This document shows, in pieces, positions 1 to 7,877 of a stretch of 64,000 nt of DNA. Numbering within the stretch: the first letter of the stretch is position 1; each line of letters begins with the position of its first letter. The notes under the pieces were generated by a model, which worked only from the letters and a program-made list of their open reading frames with translations, searched no databases and was not told where the DNA came from. A program made the position numbers and the translations under genes. Source of the DNA: AP-15 sp963702685 (GTDB lineage: Bacteria; Pseudomonadota; Alphaproteobacteria; ATCC43930; CGMCC-115725). Location: NCBI GenBank assembly GCA_963702685.1, contig CAVPDQ010000022.1, forward strand, positions 62,001-126,000, given 5' to 3'.

Positions 1-2329
1 CCGCACGGCACCCGGCTTGGCGACCCGTTCCGGCGTCACCGCGTTGCCGTCTTCGTCGAACGCCTGGAAGTAGCGTCCGTCGAGCGCCGCGTTCACCGGG
101 TCTTCGCGCGCCAGCACGGTATTGGGCTGGGTCCCGGCGGCGACGAGGATCGTGCGCCCCGGCATCAGGACCTCTTCGGTCTTGCCGTCGGACCCGCTCG
201 CCGGGCGCGACAGCCGCAATGCCGTCGCCTGCCCGAAACGGTCGGTCTCGACCGCGACGGGGGTCAGCGCTTCGGCAAAACGGATGCCTTCCTCCATCGC
301 CTTTGCCACCTCCTCGTGGTTCAAGGTGTAGCTCGGCGAGTTGACGAGGCGCCGGCGATAGGCGATCGTGACCCCGCCCCAGCTTTCGAGCAGCGCCGTC
401 AATCGCGGTGCACGGCCCTCGCGACGGGCGGCCTCGCGCTCCGCGCGGATCGCACGGGCATGGGCAAGGAATTCGTCGGCGGCTTCACGCTCGGCCGGGT
501 TCCATTCGGCGCGCACCGCCCGTTCGCCGCGCTCGGCCGCCAGCGTCTCGTAGCGCGCCAGAAATTTTTCGACCTGCACCGGATAATAGGCGAGCGATTC
601 GGTCGCCGTATCGATCGCGGTCAGCCCGCCGCCGATCACCACGACCGGCAGCCGCACGCTGAGGTTGGCGATGCTGTGGGTCTTGGCCGCACCGGTCAAT
701 TGCAATGCCATCAGGAAATCCGAGGCTTGCCTCACCCCCGGCGCCAGATTGTTCGGCATCGGGATGACCGTCGGCCGCCCGGCGCCGGCGCACAGCGCGA
801 CATGATCGAAGCCGAGCTCAAAGGCGCTATCGACTGTGATCGTGCCGCCGAAGCGCACCCCGCCATAGATCGCGAATTGGCGCCGGCGCTCGAGCAGCAG
901 GCGCACGATCTTCAGGAAATTCTTGTCCCAGCGCACGGTGATGCCGTATTCGGCGACGCCGCCGAACCCGGCCATGACCCGGTCGTCGAGATTCTCGACG
1001 AGGCTCGCGATGTCGCGGATCGGCGCAAACGGAACCCGGCTGCCGTCGAGCGCCACGCCGGAGATGTCCGCCGGCAGCGGCTCGATCTTCAGCCCGTCGA
1101 TCGCCGCAACGAAATGGCCGTCATTGACGAGGTGGTGCGCCAGGGTGAAGCCGGCGGGACCGAGCCCGACCACCAGCACCTTTTTTCCGCTCGCCGGCCG
1201 CGGCACCGGCCGGCGCAGGCTGAGCGGGTCCCACCGCGTCAACAGCGAATAGATTTCAAAACCCCAGGGAAGAGCGAGCACGTCCTTCAGGGTGCGGGTC
1301 TCGATCTGCGGGATATCGACCGGGTCCTGGCGCTGGTAGATGCAGGCCTTCATGCAGTCGTTGCAGATGCGGTGGCCGGTCGCCGCACAAATCGGGTTGT
1401 CGACGGCGACGATGGCCAGGGCGCCAAGGCTATACCCGCGCGCCGCGACCAGATTCATTTCGGAGATCTTTTCTTCGAGCGGGCAGCCGGCGAGGGTCAC
1501 ACCAAAGGCGCTCTTCTTAAAGCTCCCGTCTTTCTCCTTGAGGCCCTTCGAGCAGCTGTCCTTGCCCTGATTGTGGCACCAGATGCAGTAATTCGCCTGG
1601 TCGAGCGCGCCCACGAGATCGGTGCCGCGGTCGGTCAGCGCAAAGCCCTCGCGCCGCCGCCATTCGTCTTCGGGCAGGCGCAGCATCGCCACGCCGTCGC
1701 GCTCTATCGTCTCGACCGGGACGAGATGGTGCATATCGAGCCGGTGCGGCACCTTGAACAGCACGCCGCGCCGGTGCTTTTTGCGGCCCGCCGGCGCCAG
1801 CGTCGCCCAGGCGGCATAGCGCTGCGCCAGATCGAGCGCTGCGGCATTGCCGGCCTCGTCGTCGAGCCAGCGCGCGACGTGCTCGGCATAGCGCCGCTCC
1901 CAGCCCGCGACGTCGTCGTCCGGTCTGCCGATCCAGCGTGTCGAGCTCGCGGGCGAGCGCCGGGCCGTCGAGGGCCGCAGCATCCGCCTCCGTCACACCC
2001 TTGACCGCGCGGCGCTGCACAAAGAGGCGCTTGACCGAATAAAGCGGCGCCAGCTCGTGATGCCGCGCCTGCAAGGCTCGTGCTTCCGGGCCGATGCCGA
2101 ACAGCTCGCCCAGAAAATCTTCGACGTGGGGCGCCAACTCGACGAGCAGCTCGGACTCGGCCGAATGACCGAGGCCGTCCGGATCGCGTCGCGCCGCCAC
2201 CAGCCGATGGTGCAAGCCGCGATCGGCCTCTGCTAGGTGGGTGACAAAGGCCCGATCGATGCGGACGAGCCCGTCGCGATCGTAAAGATCGGCAAAAGAA
2301 AGCCCGTGCGCGAGAGCGAGAGCGGCCAT
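1..2329 (-). CDS. FAD-dependent oxidoreductase, glutamate synthase beta-chain type (partial, one frameshift)
   Basis: This gene runs off the left edge, so the C-terminus is missing. The product starts at an ATG at 2329. After an N-terminal helical region it has a Cys pair in NYCIWCHNQGKDSC, then Cys-rich ATGHRICNDCMKACIYQ, which look like iron-sulfur ligands. A dinucleotide-binding loop VVGLGPAGF and a second VIGGGLTAIDTA follow. This order (Fe-S domain, FAD domain, NAD(P)H domain) is that of the GltD/NADPH-dependent oxidoreductase family; the true electron donor and acceptor are unknown. The frame breaks at 1917-1926: dropping one base restores a continuous frame from LDRQ into a residue run containing WERRYAEHVARW, which stays open to the window edge. 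It could be a sequence error or a real break. Confidence 0.8.
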
Positions 2330-2836
2330 GACAGCTTGTTATGGGAAGTGCCGCTGCGAAACCAACGGCAAATCGCCGCGACCAGCCCTGCATTCCCTTC
2401 GCGGCCGCAGAATCGGTCGGGGCGAATCCCGCCGAACCAAGCCTACCGCCGCCCTCCCGGGGCCTGCATTGCCCCGCCGGATCAGATGACCTCGGGCCCC
2501 CCACCCCAACCTCCCCGCGCGGGCAGCAGGGCTGTCCGCAGCGCAAAATCCGTCTGCCCTTCTCGCCGGCTTGATCTCCGTTCGGACGCAACTTGAGATT
2601 GTCTTGCGCGGGCTTGACCCGCGCATCGCTACGACTTTGCTTCCCAGCGGTCAGATGGCCCTGGGTCGAGCCCGGCCAAGACAACCGTTGCTCGTTAAAT
2701 CGCAGAGCGAAACCCGGCAGAGACCTGAGCGGGATTTCCTCGGACGGTCCTGTGTGCGCGGGAATGGAAGGGTGGTTTGCCCGATTTTGGGCAAATTCCT
2801 TGTTTAATTGCTGCTTGATTTGTAGGATCGGCGCGC
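2330..2836. repeat. Gene-free stretch with REP-like palindromes
   Basis: No convincing gene lies in this 507-base interval. It holds GC-rich imperfect palindromes. One is at about 2608-2632 (CGCGGGCTTGACCCGCGC) and a second, looser copy at about 2655-2690 contains GGTCGAGCCCGGCC. Both resemble the palindromes at 43126-43207. A C-rich segment at 2490-2520 resembles the repeats near 41280 and 42720. These look like chromosomal intergenic repeats. The promoter of the small gene at 2837 presumably lies at the right end, but no clear -35/-10 pair was identified. Confidence 0.5.
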
Positions 2837-3109
2837 ATGTCCGAACCAAACGAGCTCGGGGAATTGGTCGCCTATCTCGCCCGCACCAGCCGGCTGAGCC
2901 CGGCGGAGGCGGTGCGGCTGGTCGGCGAGGTGCTGTCGTTTCTCGACGAGCGGCCGGAGGAATTCGTCTGCCGCCGGCACCGCGCATTGCAAGCCGACGG
3001 CCTGTCGAACCCCGAAATCTTTGCGCGGCTGATGGCGGAGCTGAGGCATTGGCGGTTTCGCGCGCCGGCCTACAGCGAGCGGCAGCTGCGCCGGATCATC
3101 TATGGCTGA
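2837..3109 (+). CDS. Small conserved-looking protein upstream of glmS
   Basis: A 90-residue, mostly helical, charged protein with no signal peptide or membrane segment. It starts at ATG 2837 (MSEPNELGELVAYLARTSR) and ends only 12 bases before glmS, so the two are probably co-transcribed. I do not recognise a named family. The absence of cysteine pairs or a helix-turn-helix pattern gives no clear role. Coding character is good: alphaproteobacterial codon use and no competing frame with better coding potential. Its place next to glmS suggests a housekeeping or regulatory role in amino-sugar supply, but that is only inference. Confidence 0.6.
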   Translation: MSEPNELGELVAYLARTSRLSPAEAVRLVGEVLSFLDERPEEFVCRRHRALQADGLSNPEIFARLMAELRHWRFRAPAYSERQLRRIIYG

Positions 3110-3121
3110 GGAGACCCGAGC

Positions 3122-4939
3122 ATGTGCGGCATCGTCGGTTACATCGGCAGGCGCGACGCAGCGCCGATCCTGGTCGAAGGGCTGCATCGGCTCGAATATC
3201 GCGGCTATGATTCGGCCGGGATCGCGATCGCCCGCGGCGGCGAGCTGCGTCTGGCCAAATGCAAGGGCCGGGTGCGCGAGCTCGAAAAGCTGCTGCCGGC
3301 GCGCTTCAAAGGCCCGGCCGGCATCGCCCATACGCGCTGGGCGACGCATGGCGAGCCGAGCGACCGCAATGCCCATCCGCATTGCGATACCGAGAACCGG
3401 ATCGCCGTCGTCCATAACGGCATCATCGAGAATGCCGCGCAATTGCGCGCCCGGCTCGAAACGGACGGCGTCGTCTTTCGCTCGGAGACCGACACCGAGG
3501 TGCTGGCACACCTGATCGCGGCGATGCCGCCGGGACCGCTCGATGCCGCGGTGCGGGCAGCACTCCGGCTGGTCAGCGGGACCTACGGGCTCGCCGTCCT
3601 CGACGCGGCACATCCCGATATGATCGTCGTCGCCCGCAACGGCAGCCCGGTGGTGCTCGGGATCGGCGAGCGCGAGATGTTTTTTGCTTCCGATGCCGCA
3701 GCGCTCGTCCGCCATACCCGCAGCGTCGTCCATCTCGACGATGGCGAGGTGGCGCTGGTGCGCGCCGACGGGTACGAGACCGCGACCCTCGATGGCGGGC
3801 CGACGTCAAAGACGCCATCGACGATCACCTGGACCAACGAGGCCTACGAGCGCGGCGATTTCGCGCATTTTATGCGCAAGGAGATCGCCGAGCAGCCCGA
3901 GGCGGTGGCGCGGACCTTGAGCGGCCGGCTGGAGCCGCGGTTCCAGACGGCGCATCTCGGCGGCATCGACCTCGGCGCGCGCGACTTGCTCGAAATCCGC
4001 CGGGTCAAGATCCTGGGCTGCGGCTCCGCCTTTATCGCCGGCGTGATCGGGGCGCAGCTGATCGAGCAATTGGCGCGGCTCCCGGCGCAGGCCGAGCCCG
4101 CCTCCGAATTCCGCTACCGCAACCCGGTCATCGAGGGCGACACGCTCTATATCGCGGTCAGCCAGTCGGGCGAGACCTTCGACACGCTCGCCGCAGTCCA
4201 GGAAATCAAGCGCAAAGGCGGACGCGTTCTCGGCATCGTCAATGTCGTCGGCAGCACGATCGCGCGCGAATGCGGGCGCGGCATCTACCTCCACGCCGGC
4301 CCCGAAGTGGCGGTGGTGTCGACCAAGACGTTCACCTCTACCGCGGTGGCGTTTGCGCTGCTGGCGATCCATCTCGGCCGCATCCGCGACTTGTCCACCG
4401 CCGATGGCGGCCGTCTCCTGGCGGCGTTGGCGGGGCTGCCCGAGCGGATCGAGGGCCTCCTCGCGCGCGAGACCGAGATCGAGCGGCTGGCCGAACGGAT
4501 CGTCGCCAGCGAGCACGCCTATTTTGTCGGCCGCGCCGCCGGCTATGCGGTCGCCATGGAGGGGGCGCTCAAGCTGAAGGAGGTCAGCTATCTGCACGCC
4601 GAAGCCTACCCGGCCTCCGAGCTGAAGCACGGGCCGCTCGCCCTGGTGTCGCCCGAAACCCCGACGATTGTCGTCATCCCGCGCGACGACCTGTTTCAAA
4701 AGAATATCTCGACGATCGAAGAAATCCGGGCGCGACGCGGCCCGGTGCTGGCGATCACCCAACCCGGCGGATTGCCGGTGGCGGTCGAGGCGGCGTTCGA
4801 GGTGCCGGAAGCCGCGCCCGAGCTCGATCCGATCCTGCTCAACATCCCGCTCCAGCTCCTCGCCTACCAGGTGGGGCTGAAGCGGGGTTGCGACATCGAC
4901 CGACCACGAAACCTGGCGAAATCCGTCACCGTCGAATAG
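3122..4939 (+). CDS. glmS: Glutamine--fructose-6-phosphate aminotransferase (isomerizing)
   Basis: This cytoplasmic enzyme makes glucosamine-6-phosphate from fructose-6-phosphate and glutamine, the first step toward UDP-GlcNAc for peptidoglycan and LPS. The 605-residue length is normal. The protein begins MCGIVGYIG, so Cys2 becomes the N-terminal nucleophile of the glutaminase domain after Met removal. HRLEYRGYDSAG and the HTRWATHG motif follow. The C-terminal half has two SIS sugar-isomerase domains (SQSGETFDT; STKTFTST). The protein ends NLAKSVTVE, the usual conserved tail. It follows the 90-residue gene after 12 bases. No upstream glmS-type riboswitch was seen. Confidence 0.97.
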   Translation: MCGIVGYIGRRDAAPILVEGLHRLEYRGYDSAGIAIARGGELRLAKCKGRVRELEKLLPARFKGPAGIAHTRWATHGEPSDRNAHPHCDTENRIAVVHNGIIENAAQLRARLETDGVVFRSETDTEVLAHLIAAMPPGPLDAAVRAALRLVSGTYGLAVLDAAHPDMIVVARNGSPVVLGIGEREMFFASDAAALVRHTRSVVHLDDGEVALVRADGYETATLDGGPTSKTPSTITWTNEAYERGDFAHFMRKEIAEQPEAVARTLSGRLEPRFQTAHLGGIDLGARDLLEIRRVKILGCGSAFIAGVIGAQLIEQLARLPAQAEPASEFRYRNPVIEGDTLYIAVSQSGETFDTLAAVQEIKRKGGRVLGIVNVVGSTIARECGRGIYLHAGPEVAVVSTKTFTSTAVAFALLAIHLGRIRDLSTADGGRLLAALAGLPERIEGLLARETEIERLAERIVASEHAYFVGRAAGYAVAMEGALKLKEVSYLHAEAYPASELKHGPLALVSPETPTIVVIPRDDLFQKNISTIEEIRARRGPVLAITQPGGLPVAVEAAFEVPEAAPELDPILLNIPLQLLAYQVGLKRGCDIDRPRNLAKSVTVE

Positions 4940-5427
4940 CGCGGCAACGCGGTGGCGCAGCTTGAATATTACAGATCTCGACGCGGGTGAAACGCGTGCG
5001 CGCGGACCCATATGTGCCTAGAGGTAAGAGGGGGATGCGGGATGCCGGAACCCGAACAAGGGACTGTTCAAAGGTGAGCCAGGGTGCTCACCGAGCAGGT
5101 GGCTTCCTTTGGGGACTGCAATTCAAGCCTGTCGTTCGAGACCGGACCGCTTCCTAAACGACGATTCGCCAGCAAGAATATATTACCCGCACCCGTGCTG
5201 AGCTTCGCGAAGGCTCATCCCGTGCCCAGGGACCGCGATGAAAAACGCCCCGTCGACGTGATCGGCAGCGCCATCACGGTCACGCGGTTCGCGACGGGGA
5301 GGAGACGGAACAACCGGAAACCGACCGCAATAATAGTACCGCGCACGCGCTCGGCTGCGGCGGGGGAGAGGCTCGGGTCACTAAGACGGTGCCGGAGTGT
5401 CGGGGATTGAGATAGCGCGCAAGACAG
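4940..5427. other. Gene-free stretch between glmS and the AAA+ ATPase
   Basis: No supported gene in this 488-base interval. A plus-strand open frame at 5084-5410 has a composition unlike the neighbouring genes, no ribosome binding site and no recognisable motif. An inverted repeat at about 5073-5092 (GGTGAGC, short loop, GCTCACC) could be a weak transcript end for glmS, but it lacks a T-run. The right end holds the transition into visibly lower-GC DNA. Confidence 0.5.
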
Positions 5428-6690
5428 CTAAGAAACGATGGGAAGCCGTGGGTATTGATACTGGGGATTCCAAATGATATTTTCATCAAGCATATTTTCA
5501 CGAATTCCTTTTATGATGATGTATGGTTGCATCAGAGGGTCCGAGAAGCGATACCGGTATTGTCTGGGTAATCCTCTCCTTATCAAAATATCTCCGCGCC
5601 TGTTCGTAATAAACTCCGACAAATGTCGCTGAATGTGCGCATGCTTCCGCGGGTCACCAATAATATGGCTGAACGGCCCCAACGCCTTTGACGGCGTAAA
5701 GAAGCCACTTTCGTCGGTTTCCGCAAGAGCACAAGATAGAAGGACTTCACGAAACAGATTGTCCGCTTGATTGCTTTGCGTTGCCACTCGATATTCCTCA
5801 AAAAAGGACTCTCCGCTTTCGGCTATTAATTTATCCATCGCACAGCGCACATCATCTTCAGACACGTCAAGGCTATGTCGGCGCACAGCGTTTTGACAAG
5901 CGAATTTTCCAAGTATTTGGACATAATATGGCAGACCAAGTGAAAGTTTGATTGTCATTGTGCGCGCCCCTCCAGAAAACGTAATCGGAGTCTGGCAAAC
6001 ACGTTTATCTATCACTTCGTTCATGTCGAGTACATTCATTCTATTTAATTTTATGGGAGAAAGAGTGCGCCGCAAAGATTGGTGGTCTTTCACCAGCTCC
6101 CCGATATTTTCAGCCACTCCTACCAAGATAATTGTAACGTTCACAGTATAATCGTATAACGATTTAAGAACGTTTGCTGACAACTCTTTGGCGTTGGTGT
6201 CTGCGAGTTTGTCAAATTCGTCAATAATGATTATAGGAATGGCGTTGGCGCGACATTTTTGCAACTCTTGTCTTATGTTGTCAGGTGAAACCTGCTCATA
6301 AGCGGTTGATATGGGAACTAGTTCAGAGCGGCCAATCTGTATACTTACTGTCCTGAATTCATCAAGGGCTTTTAGCCAAATTGAAGAAAAGGTATCCGAC
6401 GGGTCTGCTTGTACGCGCGCAGCTATCACGGTCTGTAAGCGCTCATTGTAGCGTTTCCAAAAGACATTTGCGATAGATGTCTTGCCAACGCCCCGTTCCC
6501 CGTATAGTACCACGTGCTTACCTGGTTCGAGGACCGTCTCCAGCATCCGCAAAATTTCACCTGGTCGACCGGCAAAGAGGTCTTCCTCACGAACTGGCGC
6601 TCCGCTGAACAGCCGACCTATCTCCCATTCTAAGGCGATCCAGTCGGCCTCAGTTCGAGGCGCAGAGTCTGATGTTCCTAATTCGTTCAT
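5428..6690 (-). CDS. Orphan AAA+ ATPase (ORC/STAND-like)
   Basis: A 420-residue P-loop ATPase. Walker A is at residues 64-71 (GERGVGKT) and Walker B at about 153-160 (IIIIDEFD); a sensor-1-like strand reads TIILVGVAEN. The C-terminal 100 residues look like a winged-helix region ending in a block around YRFSDPLMQPYII. This is the architecture of Orc1/Cdc6-like or STAND NTPases that act as signalling or DNA-loading ATPases. It is not a replication initiator by context. The base composition is clearly more AT-rich than the neighbours, it stands alone on the minus strand, and a decayed transposase lies just upstream, all signs of transfer. Function unknown; a defence or mobile-element role is possible. 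Confidence 0.8.
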   Translation of the reverse strand: MNELGTSDSAPRTEADWIALEWEIGRLFSGAPVREEDLFAGRPGEILRMLETVLEPGKHVVLYGERGVGKTSIANVFWKRYNERLQTVIAARVQADPSDTFSSIWLKALDEFRTVSIQIGRSELVPISTAYEQVSPDNIRQELQKCRANAIPIIIIDEFDKLADTNAKELSANVLKSLYDYTVNVTIILVGVAENIGELVKDHQSLRRTLSPIKLNRMNVLDMNEVIDKRVCQTPITFSGGARTMTIKLSLGLPYYVQILGKFACQNAVRRHSLDVSEDDVRCAMDKLIAESGESFFEEYRVATQSNQADNLFREVLLSCALAETDESGFFTPSKALGPFSHIIGDPRKHAHIQRHLSEFITNRRGDILIRRGLPRQYRYRFSDPLMQPYIIIKGIRENMLDENIIWNPQYQYPRLPIVS

Positions 6691-6769
6691 TTCCAGAACG
6701 CTCGCATCGAGGCAAATCGTCTAAGTATGCCTGCTATGGTTTTAAGTCGAAGTCAATAGGCTTTGAGTG

Positions 6770-7260
6770 CCTTTATGCGAGGGCATCTCCCACGCGCTCG
6801 ATTAAGCGAGCGGTCGGATGCTCGATCAACAGCACGGACAAGTTGTTGCCGAACGCCAGCGAGATCGCTCCCCATCTACCACGATGAGCACGTCCGCGGC
6901 GTGAAGGCGCGCCGGGCACAGCGCGCTCCAAGGTGAAAAACGCCACGCAGCTTGCGTGCGGATGATCCGACGATTGGCGACGATTTAACATAGACGGTGA
7001 TCGAAGCCGAATCGAAGCTGCTGATCAACTACATGGTCGGCGGCCGGGACACGGAGTTCGCTACGGTGCGATGAGACGATCCTCGTGGACGGCTCGCGAA
7101 TCGGGTGCAACTGACGACGGACGGCCAGAGGGCATATCTCTGGTACGACTTCGTGCGGGTTCACGGACGCTCCGGTGAGCCCCGCAACGGCGGCCGAAAT
7201 CGAGAGGACGTGGTTCGGCTGATCGAGCCCCGTGAAGACCTCCGCTTCGGGGCGTAGCTC
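6770..7260 (+). pseudogene. Decayed IS1-like transposase remnant
   Basis: Fragments in different plus-strand frames line up in the right order with the IS1-type transposase common in alphaproteobacteria. A helix-turn-helix piece (VGCSINSTDKLL) lies near 6812-6850, then HDEHVRGVKARR near 6889-6922, ESKLLINYMVGGRD near 7010-7050, NRVQLTTDGQRAYL near 7097-7135, WYDFVRVH directly after it, and a frame-shifted tail (SPATAAEIERTWFG) near 7180-7220. The central DDE part between AYL and WYDF is deleted, and stops and frameshifts break the rest. An end-like sequence (CAATTCTAACTGAGACACTA) at about 7275-7294 may be the right terminal repeat; the left one was not found. Non-functional. Confidence 0.75.
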
Positions 7261-7424
7261 GCCGGCTAATTGTTACAATTCTAACTGAGACACTACCCGC
7301 TTCGGCGGGCGATTGCGCGGTGCGCGGCCGGCGAGCTACGATCAACGATCAACGAGCTACGATCAAAAAGCGCGTTCCGCCGGTGCGGATGGTGACGGCA
7401 GCAACCCCACCAGGGAGGACACCC

Positions 7425-7877
7425 ATGGTCAAATTGCAAGTCAATGGCCAGCAGCACGCGTTCGACGGCGATACGTCAATGCCGCTGCTGTGGTATTTGC
7501 GCGACGAGCTCGGTTTGACCGGCACCAAATTCGGCTGCGGCATGGCGCTGTGCGGCGCCTGCACGGTCCATGTCGACGGGCAGGCGGCGCGCGCCTGCAT
7601 CACCGCGATCGGCGATATCGACGGCCGCTCGGTGGTGACGATCGAAGGCCTCGATCCGCAGGGCAACCATCCGGTGCAACGGGCCTGGCGCACGCTCAAC
7701 GTGCCGCAATGCGGCTATTGCCAGGCCGGGCAGATCATGCAGGCGGCGGCGTTGCTGGCGACCAGCAAGAACCCGTCCGAAACCGAGATCGCCAGCGTCA
7801 TGAGCGGGAATATCTGTCGCTGCGGCTGCTATCAGCGGATCACCGCCGCGATCAAGGCGGCCGGGACGGGGGCATGA
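7425..7877 (+). CDS. Isoquinoline 1-oxidoreductase-type alpha subunit, [2Fe-2S] protein
   Basis: The small subunit of a molybdenum hydroxylase, carrying two [2Fe-2S] clusters between the molybdopterin subunit and an outside acceptor. The 150 residues include the plant-ferredoxin-type ligands C38, C43, C46 and C58, then the second-cluster cysteines C96, C99, C131 and C133 (CGYCQAGQ; ICRCGC). The ATG at 7425 is chosen because AGGGAGG sits 6-8 bases upstream; the longer open frame to 7320 is not protein-like. Its stop overlaps the next gene's ATG by four bases (ATGA), so the two are translationally coupled. The substrate is not shown by sequence; an aldehyde or N-heterocycle is usual for the family. 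Confidence 0.88.
   Translation: MVKLQVNGQQHAFDGDTSMPLLWYLRDELGLTGTKFGCGMALCGACTVHVDGQAARACITAIGDIDGRSVVTIEGLDPQGNHPVQRAWRTLNVPQCGYCQAGQIMQAAALLATSKNPSETEIASVMSGNICRCGCYQRITAAIKAAGTGA

Noticed and set aside
316..2004. A long plus-strand open frame of 562 codons
   Set aside because: It is antisense to the FAD oxidoreductase, has Arg/Ala/His-rich low-complexity composition, and has no family motif. High GC makes such open shadow frames common.
5084..5410. A plus-strand frame of 108 codons after glmS
   Set aside because: No ribosome binding site, no motif, and composition unlike real genes here.
7260..7424. A promoter or small gene before the molybdo-hydroxylase
   Set aside because: Short repeats of GATCAACGA occur at 7339-7360, but there is no clear promoter pattern and the open frame there is not protein-like.
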